From: DATNBT01 sp964579765
GTDB taxonomy: Bacteria > Acidobacteriota > Vicinamibacteria > Vicinamibacterales > CAVVIG01
Length of the DNA stretch: 13,434 nt
Direction: 5' to 3'
NCBI GenBank assembly: GCA_964579765.1
Contig: CAZOIK010000433.1
Coordinates: 1 to 13,434 of the forward strand
Part shown: in pieces, positions 7,922 to 13,434 of the stretch
Layout: every line of letters starts with the position of its first letter
Numbering within the stretch: position 1 is the stretch's first letter
Translations under genes and position numbers: made by a program
The notes under the pieces: generated by a model
Databases searched by the model: none
What the model was told of the DNA's origin: nothing
Seen by the model: the letters and a program-made list of their open reading frames with translations, nothing else

Positions 7922-9646
7922 TCATTGCGCGCTGGGAGACACGAGCGTCGTGCCCCAGATAATCTCGTCGTTCTGCCAGTCGGTGCCCCAGATGATTTCC
8001 TGTCCCGACGGATCGTAGATGGTCGTACCCCAGATGATTTCCTGCTCGGAGGTCCACTGCCCCACGTCTCCGTACTGCAGCACCTTGGGCACGACATGCG
8101 CGAGCGGATTGGCGAGGCCGAGCAAGTTCAGATCGCCGAAGTGCAGCAGCGAGGGATCGAGCCAGACGAGCGGCGCGGTCAACGCCGACAGCAGCCGGAT
8201 GCCGAGCCCCTGATAGAGGCGCGGGCCGAGCGTGCCTGCATCCCAGAAGGAGGCGCCGCTCGATCCCACGGTGAGATCGCCGATCGTCGTCGTAAGGAGC
8301 GAGGTCAGGCCGTTTGCGGCGATCTGCCGCGAGGCGCGGAAGTTGACGCTGCCGGCGCCGGCGCCCATCAGGCCGCCGCTGGCCATGTACGTCGCGCCGT
8401 TCTGCAACGCAAGCTTCACCTGCTGCGGCGTCAGCCTCGGCGATCCCTGCAGAAGCAGCGCCGCGCCGCCGCTGACCATGGGCGCGGCCATGCTGGTGCC
8501 GCTCAGGTACATGTAGGCATCGTTGCCGCCGCCGGCGACGTGCAGCATCGGGTACTGCGTCGACAGATACGAATTCGGCGCTTCGAGCGACACGATCTTC
8601 ACGCCGGGCGCCACGACGTCCGGTTTGATGGCGAAGTCGAACGCCGTCGGGCCGCGCGAGCTGAAGGTCGCGACGGTGTCGTCGGACCGCTTTGCCGTGC
8701 CCCAGGTGTTCGACGCGCCGACCGTAATCGCGTACGGAGAATTGCCGGGCGAGGCGATGCTGCCGAGTACCATCTGCCCATTCGCGTTGAGCCCGTAGTT
8801 ACCGGCAGCGGCCACCACGACGAGTCCCGCGTCGACGGCCTTCTGCACTTCCTGGCAGAGCGGGTCGAGCGTGCAGGACTCGAAGACCGGATGCCCGAGC
8901 GAGAGATTGATGACGCGGATGTTGTAGGCCGCCTTGTGCGCGATCACCCAGTCGATGCCCGCGATCACGTCGCTCGTGTATCCGGTGCCGTCCGCGCCGA
9001 GCACTCGCACGTTGACGAGCGAGGCGCCGGGCGCGATGCCGCTGTCGTACAGCGGCGTGGTGCCGGTCGCCACGCCTGCGATGATGCCCGCGACGTGTGT
9101 GCCATGGCCGAACGCATCGTCGGTCGACGGATCGCCCGTGACGGTGCTGACGCTGGCGATCACCTTGCTGGCGAGCGCACGAACCTGCGTCGAGATCCCC
9201 GAGTCGACCACCGCCACCGTGATCCGGCTGCCGTTGACCGGCGCCAGCGCGCCGATGCCGAGCAATCCGCGGCTGCCCGCTCGCACCTGATCCGCTCCGG
9301 TGGCTGGATTCGACACCGACATCCACACATGGACGGGAGCATCGCCCGACAGGTGCGGCACCTGCGGATCCGCAGCCAGTTCCGCCAACTCATCGCTGCT
9401 GCCGCTGACGACGGCTGCGCCCTCGAGCCGACGGACGATCTGCAGATGATGACGGGCGGCAATCGCGTCGAGGTCGCCGTCGGCGTCCTTCAGAATCACG
9501 CGCGTGCGAAGGATCGTGTGGCGGGCGAGATGCGCCGCGAGGTCCGCCGACAGCGCCGCGACGTGAGGAGGGTTGGCCCCACGCAGCGTCAGGCCGGATG
9601 CGACGACGCAAACCAGAACAGTGAGCAGCTTTGCGCAGCGTTTCAT
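7922..9646 (-). CDS. Secreted S8 subtilisin-like serine protease with C-terminal IIWGT repeats
   Basis: An exported peptidase of 574 residues from the ATG at 9646. Residues 1-24 form a signal peptide (MKRCAKLLTVLVCVVASG). Residues 45-110 resemble an I9-type propeptide that acts as chaperone and inhibitor. The S8 catalytic domain (about 140-430) has a complete triad: Asp148 in VVDSGI, His181 in GHGTHVAG, and Ser385 in SGTSMAAP. The oxyanion residue is Asn283 (AAAGNYG). Two cysteines (258 and 264) could form a disulfide. The last 40 residues hold three copies of EIIWGT, a tail I associate with acidobacterial subtilases. The alternative GTG at 9655 adds three residues and lacks a better ribosome site. 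The stop is four bases before the HD-GYP start. The substrate is not predictable. Confidence 0.93.
   Translation of the reverse strand: MKRCAKLLTVLVCVVASGLTLRGANPPHVAALSADLAAHLARHTILRTRVILKDADGDLDAIAARHHLQIVRRLEGAAVVSGSSDELAELAADPQVPHLSGDAPVHVWMSVSNPATGADQVRAGSRGLLGIGALAPVNGSRITVAVVDSGISTQVRALASKVIASVSTVTGDPSTDDAFGHGTHVAGIIAGVATGTTPLYDSGIAPGASLVNVRVLGADGTGYTSDVIAGIDWVIAHKAAYNIRVINLSLGHPVFESCTLDPLCQEVQKAVDAGLVVVAAAGNYGLNANGQMVLGSIASPGNSPYAITVGASNTWGTAKRSDDTVATFSSRGPTAFDFAIKPDVVAPGVKIVSLEAPNSYLSTQYPMLHVAGGGNDAYMYLSGTSMAAPMVSGGAALLLQGSPRLTPQQVKLALQNGATYMASGGLMGAGAGSVNFRASRQIAANGLTSLLTTTIGDLTVGSSGASFWDAGTLGPRLYQGLGIRLLSALTAPLVWLDPSLLHFGDLNLLGLANPLAHVVPKVLQYGDVGQWTSEQEIIWGTTIYDPSGQEIIWGTDWQNDEIIWGTTLVSPSAQ
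7951..8044 (-). repeat. Three EIIWGT-coding repeats at the protease C-terminus
   Basis: Three near-identical blocks of about 20 bases (7951-7969, 7983-8002 and 8025-8044) encode EIIWGT at residues 536-541, 550-555 and 561-566, separated by short Asp/Gln-containing spacers. The motif is conserved at DNA and protein level. It could be a sorting, anchoring or folding tail; its role is not known to me. Confidence 0.75.
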
Positions 9647-9851
9647 GAGTGACACCAGTGATCTGTTTCGGACACTGGCGCCGACTCAGCAAGTTGCACT
9701 CCAGGCTGTGAAACTGCTCGACGGCTTACAGCAACTCGCTGATTCGATGCATGTTGGACCAGGCGAGCGGCTTCTGTTCCGTTTGTCGGTCAAGACTCGA
9801 AATGAAACACTCATGAACGGAGTGGCCAATAACTTGGCCGCTAAGGTTTAA
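9645..9851 (+). CDS. Possible small protein, 68 residues, doubtful
   Basis: An open frame from an ATG at 9645, which overlaps the protease start codon on the other strand, to a TAA at 9849. The product is mainly helical and amphipathic (LAPTQQVALQAVKLLDGLQQ is typical) and unlike the Arg-rich shadows elsewhere. Against it, there is no ribosome site, the start lies back to back with the protease start, and third codon positions are far less GC-rich than in the real neighbours. That means either not coding or recently acquired. It matches no family I recognise. A perfect dyad begins three bases after its stop. Confidence 0.2.
   Translation: MSDTSDLFRTLAPTQQVALQAVKLLDGLQQLADSMHVGPGERLLFRLSVKTRNETLMNGVANNLAAKV
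9655..9678 (-). promoter_or_regulatory. Hairpin just upstream of the protease start
   Basis: CCAGTG (9655-9660) and CACTGG (9673-9678) pair perfectly around a 12-base loop. In the minus-strand mRNA this stem would end eight bases before the ATG at 9646, where a ribosome site would be expected and none is seen. It is a short stem and could be chance. Confidence 0.3.
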
Positions 9852-9869
9852 TCCGTCAGCAAGTTGCTG
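9687..9869. promoter_or_regulatory. Three operator-like dyads sharing CAGCAA in the spacer upstream of the protease
   Basis: The sites are 9687-9699 (CAGCAAGTTGCAC), 9729-9741 (CAGCAACTCGCTG) and 9857-9869 (CAGCAAGTTGCTG). All keep the left half CAGCAA and match the dyad CAGCAA-N-TTGCTG with two, one and zero mismatches in the right half. The third extends to a perfect 17-base palindrome at 9855-9871. Sites 1 and 2 are 42 bases apart, about four helical turns. They lie 41, 83 and 211 bases upstream of the protease ATG, in a stretch visibly poorer in GC than its surroundings. They look like binding sites for a dimeric regulator, which I cannot name. Sites 1 and 2 also fall inside the doubtful small frame. 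Confidence 0.45.
9821..9842. terminator. Stem-loop in the spacer, possible terminator
   Basis: AGTGGCCAA (9821-9829), loop TAAC, TTGGCCGCT (9834-9842) form a nine-pair stem with one G-T wobble. It could end transcription of the DUF1349 gene, whose stop is 80 bases away on the minus strand, although no T-tract follows. With the palindrome at 9855-9871 it makes two adjacent structures. Confidence 0.35.
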
Positions 9870-9921
9870 ACGCGTGTTCTGTTTCTGGTCGCGATGTGGC
9901 AGCTCCGCACACCTGACTTAC

Positions 9922-12084
9922 TTATGGTGTCCCGAAGTATTTCACGAGTGCCGCGTCGTCGATGACGACGTAGCCGGGCGTCGGCGGCGAGTACATCCAG
10001 ACCCGAATGGTGTCGCCGGCTCGGGCATCGAAGGCGATTGCGTACGGCGAGGCGCCGTAATCACCGAACGGACGAACGTCGATCGGCAGCGACTGCGCCG
10101 TGACGCCGTTGACGTTGACGCCGACCAGGCCGCCGGAGCGATCGGCCGTCGCGAAGGCGGTGAACGTGTACGAGCCGTCGGCTGGCGCGACGACCTCCTG
10201 GTACATCCCGCAGTCGGCGAACGTCGTCGTCCAGCACGCGCCGTTCTGCGCACCGCCGTGGGGCTGGTTCGTCTCGGACTTGGCGGCGACCGCGCGCAGC
10301 GGGTTGTCGGAGATCCACCCCGGCGATCCAAGGGACGGCGGCGTGTCGCTCTCGAATCCTGCGTCAACGACGAGGTTGCGGATCACGTCCACCGTGTCGA
10401 ACACGGCCGTGTTCAGCGCGCTCGTCGTATGGCTCGTCACCGCGAGGCCGGCGGTCGCGTCGGGACCGAGCGGCAGCATGACCGAGCCCACCTGACGCCA
10501 CTCACCCGTCGATGCATCGAGCACCGAGCCGGTGACGACCGAGTTCGCCGTGCCGTCCATGCGCGCCAGTTTCAGCGAGACGGGCAGCGGCGCTTGGAAG
10601 CCCCCGCCGAGGAACGCCGTCGCGCCGCCCGGCGCGGTCCGCGCCATGAACTCGATCGTGCCGTCCGGACGCGCATCGAGAATCACACTCGGCGCGCCCT
10701 GGTCGAGCGAGTCGCGGACCATGACGCCGGCCTTCGCGAACGCGTCGGTGCTTTGCAGGTTGACGACACGTGCGTCGATCTCGCCGCCGCTCGTCATCGA
10801 CGCGTAGACATAGTGGAACGAATCCGCGGTGCCCCAGATGTCCGCGCCCGCGCCCGACACCGTGAACGTGCCGCCCGCTGCCGATCCGCTGCCCGCCACC
10901 CCGACGACGCCGATGTCGGCCTGCGACCACGTCAACGGCAGCGCGCCGCCCGCGCCCGCGGACGTAACGGACAACTGATCCACGATCGCCTGATTGAGGA
11001 CGGACGTGTCGTGGCTCGTCACGGCAAGGCCCGCCAGCGCGTCGCCGTCGAGCGTGGCCGTGCCGAGCGGCGTCCATGTGGCGCCGTCCGTTGAGACCGA
11101 CGCGCTCACCTCGGTGCCGCGTCGTGCGAGTTTCAGCCACGCAGCCGATGCGACGCGGGCGGATGCGAGAAACGTCGTGCTCGCGCCCGCGGACGACCGC
11201 GTCATGAACTCGACGTCGCCACCCGGCCTGACGTCGAGAACGACGTGCGCGGCGGACGGATCGGCGCTCTGCCGGATCATCACGCCCGCCTTGGCGAACG
11301 GCGACGTTATCTGCTCGCCGTCAACGCGCGCGACGACCGTGCCGTCGCCGACAAACGGCTGCGAGACGAACTGAAACGCGTCGGCCGTGCCCCAGATGTC
11401 GCCGCCCGCCCCCGCCACGTAGAAGACGCCGTTCGAAAACGACGAGACGCCGGGAATCCCGACGGCCCCCACGTCGGCCGTCGCCCACGGTGAAGGCGGC
11501 GGCCCCGTGACGACGAACAGCTCACTGCCGGAGCCGGCGAACGCCCACGCACCAGTCGATCCGCCGGAGAAGCGCAGCGGCCCGATCGACATCACGCCGC
11601 TGGCTCGCACGTCGGTTGAGAAAACCTGCTGCGTCATGGCGGCGTCCGAGTAGCCGGTGACCGTGCCGCGCAGGACGAATGGCGTCGAGAACGTCGCCGT
11701 GGCCCCGTCCGCGGCCGCCGGAACGGCAACCGGCTGCGCCGTGATCGTGAAGCGCCCGTCGATCCAGACCGAGCCGTACGTGACGCCGCCGACCAGCTCG
11801 GAAAACGGATGGTGGCCCGACGTCGTGGTCGCGATCGTGGTGCTCAGGTCGGCGCGAGTATCCGCCGCGAGCGTCGCGGCGGGACTCTGCAGCACTTCGC
11901 CGTTGAGCTCGGTGCCCGGCCCGCTGAGCTGGAAGCCGGCAAGGCTTCCGTCCCAGGGCAGCGCGATGCTGCCCGATGTCAGCGAAACGGCCTCGGCATG
12001 AAGGGACGAGACCGACGCCCCTAACGCGACACTCGACAGCGCGACGACACTGATCAGCCGACGTGCGATACACACCTGCGTCAT
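9922..12084 (-). CDS. Secreted protein with two DUF1349-like modules and a C-terminal carbohydrate-binding-like domain
   Basis: A protein of 720 residues from the ATG at 12084. Residues 1-32 are a signal peptide (RRLISVVALSSVALGASVSS, then HAEA). Residues 35-195 form a beta-rich domain I do not recognise. Residues 200-373 and 386-567 are two copies of one concanavalin-A-like module of the DUF1349 type. Each contains DVGAVG/DIGVVG, AGxDIWGTAD, FAKAGVM and GLAVTSH in the same order. Residues 569-717 read as a galactose-binding-like jelly roll (DAGFES near its start, YVVIDDAAL at its end). There is no catalytic motif and no anchor or PEP-CTERM tail. A sugar-binding or adhesive secreted role is an inference from the folds. 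The gene follows the barrel gene by 85 bases on the same strand and may share its transcript. An in-frame extension upstream precedes the signal peptide and is unlikely. Confidence 0.8.
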   Translation of the reverse strand: MTQVCIARRLISVVALSSVALGASVSSLHAEAVSLTSGSIALPWDGSLAGFQLSGPGTELNGEVLQSPAATLAADTRADLSTTIATTTSGHHPFSELVGGVTYGSVWIDGRFTITAQPVAVPAAADGATATFSTPFVLRGTVTGYSDAAMTQQVFSTDVRASGVMSIGPLRFSGGSTGAWAFAGSGSELFVVTGPPPSPWATADVGAVGIPGVSSFSNGVFYVAGAGGDIWGTADAFQFVSQPFVGDGTVVARVDGEQITSPFAKAGVMIRQSADPSAAHVVLDVRPGGDVEFMTRSSAGASTTFLASARVASAAWLKLARRGTEVSASVSTDGATWTPLGTATLDGDALAGLAVTSHDTSVLNQAIVDQLSVTSAGAGGALPLTWSQADIGVVGVAGSGSAAGGTFTVSGAGADIWGTADSFHYVYASMTSGGEIDARVVNLQSTDAFAKAGVMVRDSLDQGAPSVILDARPDGTIEFMARTAPGGATAFLGGGFQAPLPVSLKLARMDGTANSVVTGSVLDASTGEWRQVGSVMLPLGPDATAGLAVTSHTTSALNTAVFDTVDVIRNLVVDAGFESDTPPSLGSPGWISDNPLRAVAAKSETNQPHGGAQNGACWTTTFADCGMYQEVVAPADGSYTFTAFATADRSGGLVGVNVNGVTAQSLPIDVRPFGDYGASPYAIAFDARAGDTIRVWMYSPPTPGYVVIDDAALVKYFGTP
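10384..11487 (-). repeat. Tandem pair of DUF1349-like modules
   Basis: Coding sequence for the two homologous modules, 11487-10966 and 10929-10384, separated by a short Gly/Ala linker. The copies align over their length but differ at many residues, so the duplication is old. The best-kept block is DIWGTAD. Confidence 0.75.
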
Positions 12085-12169
12085 GACGCCATCCGGACGC
12101 ACAGACCGTGCCGTGCGGTCGTGCTTGGAGGCGGCGCACACAGGCAGTGTGAAGCTGAGCTTGACGCCG

Positions 12170-12775
12170 CTAGAAGTTGAAGCCGGCCACCAGCCGTACG
12201 TTGGCCACGCCCCACGCGGTCGCCCTCATCTCGGTGAAGAACCCGTTCGGACGGCGCACGCCGGCGATGAAGTTCCAGCCCGCGTCGAAGCTCGTGTCGC
12301 TGAAGTCGAAGCGCGTGTTGTTGGTCGTCGTGGGGCTCGCCACGTTCACGTTCGTCGGTGTGCCCACGCCGGAGAAGCTCTCGTGGCTCAGCGCGAAGTT
12401 CGGGCCGGTGCCGATGTAGGGCGCCCACGACGTCGTCCTCGTCGCTCCGGGGAAATCGTAGAGCACGTCGAGGTTGATGCCGAATTCGGTCGTCAGTTCG
12501 CCGAAGCCGAGTTCAACGCCGGGCCTGAAGACGATGTTGTTGTGGAAGAGCGGGCCGAAGTTCGCGTGGACACCGACGTCGATGAGTTCGGGGTTGAGCG
12601 CGACGCCGCCTTCGACGCCGATGCCGTAGCGGCGCACGGTGCTCGACACCGCGTTCGCGGCGTTCTGTGCGCCGGCGGGCACGTTGTCCGGCTTCGTCTG
12701 CGCCGACACCGCAAGCGGCGCCAGCAGCGACGCCGTGAATACTGCAAGACAGGATCTGATCGAGTTGTACGTCAC
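12170..12775 (-). CDS. Small outer-membrane beta-barrel protein
   Basis: A protein of 201 residues from the GTG at 12775. The start is fixed by GGAGG at 12785-12781, five bases upstream. Residues 1-26 are a signal peptide ending VSAQ. After a short Asn/Ala-rich stretch, the remainder alternates polar and hydrophobic residues in strand-length blocks (GIGVEGGVAL 51-60, IVFRPGVELGFG 81-92, SWAPYIGTGPNFALS 116-130, ATAWGVANVRLVAGFNF 185-201) and ends in Phe, as expected for insertion by the BAM machinery. The length fits an eight-strand barrel of the OmpA/OprF-like type. No channel or enzyme role can be read from the sequence. A weak hairpin (CACAC 12137-12141, GTGTG 12147-12151) lies after its stop. 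Confidence 0.8.
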   Translation of the reverse strand: MTYNSIRSCLAVFTASLLAPLAVSAQTKPDNVPAGAQNAANAVSSTVRRYGIGVEGGVALNPELIDVGVHANFGPLFHNNIVFRPGVELGFGELTTEFGINLDVLYDFPGATRTTSWAPYIGTGPNFALSHESFSGVGTPTNVNVASPTTTNNTRFDFSDTSFDAGWNFIAGVRRPNGFFTEMRATAWGVANVRLVAGFNF

Positions 12776-12780
12776 GTGTT

Positions 12781-12785
12781 CCTCC
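12781..12785 (-). promoter_or_regulatory. Ribosome binding site for the small barrel gene
   Basis: GGAGG on the minus strand, five bases before the GTG at 12775. It decides the non-ATG start against a longer frame that extends to about 12898 without a ribosome site. Confidence 0.75.
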
Positions 12786-12890
12786 CGCGTGACGCTTATG
12801 CAAACGTGAATGCCATAGGCACATCCCCAGCGCGGGCGCGACGTTTCCCGGCGGGCGCTGCTCTTGCAATCGAACGCTCGGGGTTTGACG

Positions 12891-13434
12891 GTGCACAACG
12901 CGATCGACGGCGTCGTTCGTGTTCCTGTTGTGTTCGTGAACGCGTACCTCGTTGACGTGAAGCGGGACGTGCCGGCGAGCGGATGGCTGCTGGTCGATAC
13001 GGGACTTCGCGGTGCGGGCGCCGTCGCGATTCTGCGCGGCGCCGCCGCGCGCTACGGCCGTCGGCATCCGCCGCGCGCGATCGTGCTCACGCACGGCCAT
13101 TTCGATCATTCCGGCAGCGCCGCGTGGCTCGCACGCCACTGGCACGTGCCGGTGTTCGCGCACGCGCTCGAGTTGCCGTACCTGACCGGCCGCTCGCGAT
13201 ATCCACCGGCCGATCCCACCGTGGGCGGCGCGCTCGCGATGATGTCGCGCGCGTTTCCCTCGGACGCGCCGGATCTGAGCCCGCACGTGCTCCCGCTGCC
13301 GTCGGACGGCAGCATCCCCGACGTCCCCGGATGGCACGCGATGCACACTCCGGGGCATACGCCGGGTCACGTGGCGCTCTGGCGTGAAGCGGACGCGCTG
13401 CTGCTCGCGGGCGACGCGCTCGCGACGATGAACC
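12891..13434 (+). CDS. Metallo-beta-lactamase-fold hydrolase, N-terminal part, cut by the window end
   Basis: The frame is open to the right edge, giving 181 residues from the GTG at 12891. The family binds two metal ions and hydrolyses diverse esters, thioesters and lactams. The motif HxHxDH is present as THGHFDHSG (His68, His70, Asp72, His73). A further block HTPGHTPGH (152-160) supplies the next metal histidine, His156 by family position, and Asp175 in AGDAL is the bridging aspartate. The opening VVFVNAYLV and LLVDTG (33-38) are typical first strands. No signal peptide is seen, so it is probably cytoplasmic. The start is uncertain: TTG codons at 12864 and 12885 are in frame, and a stop at 12816-12818 limits the gene. 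No good ribosome site is visible. It is divergent from the small barrel gene, with 115 bases between the starts. The substrate is unknown. Confidence 0.87.
   Translation, partial: MHNAIDGVVRVPVVFVNAYLVDVKRDVPASGWLLVDTGLRGAGAVAILRGAAARYGRRHPPRAIVLTHGHFDHSGSAAWLARHWHVPVFAHALELPYLTGRSRYPPADPTVGGALAMMSRAFPSDAPDLSPHVLPLPSDGSIPDVPGWHAMHTPGHTPGHVALWREADALLLAGDALATMN

Noticed and set aside
7951..8044. Repeats that might suggest a CRISPR-like array
   Set aside because: Only three units, with short uneven spacers, in frame within a protease gene; they encode a protein repeat.
7918..8097. N-terminal extension of the HD-GYP gene
   Set aside because: It overlaps the protease 3' end out of frame and puts a Ser/Arg-rich stretch before the first membrane segment.
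5842..9652. Two long plus-strand open frames (5842-7611 and 7511-9652)
   Set aside because: Both are antisense to the HD-GYP and S8 genes and show only Arg/Asp/His-rich low-information protein.

Overview
This is a GC-rich chromosomal window. No tRNA, rRNA, CRISPR array, insertion sequence or phage gene was seen. The gene mix points to a soil-type Gram-negative bacterium. It includes two signal-peptide outer-membrane proteins started at GTG, a secreted S8 protease with IIWGT repeats at its C-terminus, and a membrane HD-GYP protein of a type I associate with Acidobacteriota. Acidobacteriota, perhaps the Vicinamibacterales side, is my best guess. It is an inference from family resemblance, not a measured result.

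Layout, left to right. A left-edge gene on the minus strand (1-399) begins as a secreted outer-membrane-barrel-like protein but changes character after about 75 residues. It is divergent from a plus-strand cobalamin-binding-type radical SAM gene (615-2213). The tail of that gene runs 94 bases into the 3' end of sucB. A long block on the minus strand follows. In the order of transcription it holds a small outer-membrane barrel (12775-12170), a secreted protein with two DUF1349-like modules (12084-9922), an unusual lower-GC spacer (9647-9921), an S8 subtilase (9646-7922), an HD-GYP c-di-GMP phosphodiesterase candidate (7917-5974), a junction with nested inverted repeats (5938-5988), and then sucA (5855-3183) and sucB (3178-2120). 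At the right edge a metallo-beta-lactamase-fold hydrolase starts on the plus strand, divergent from the barrel gene, and is cut by the window end.

How the genes work together. sucA and sucB are the E1 and E2 components of the 2-oxoglutarate dehydrogenase complex of the TCA cycle and are translationally coupled. No E3 (lpd) is in the window. The S8 protease and the HD-GYP gene are four bases apart and look co-transcribed, which would tie an exported protease to c-di-GMP turnover. The barrel and the DUF1349 protein are both envelope or secreted proteins and may share a transcript.

The most interesting points are three. This bacterial E2o appears to lack the peripheral subunit-binding domain. 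The spacer upstream of the protease carries three operator-like dyads sharing the half-site CAGCAA, two of them exactly 42 bases apart. A composite inverted repeat sits at the HD-GYP/sucA junction. Nothing here is a clearly new multi-gene system.
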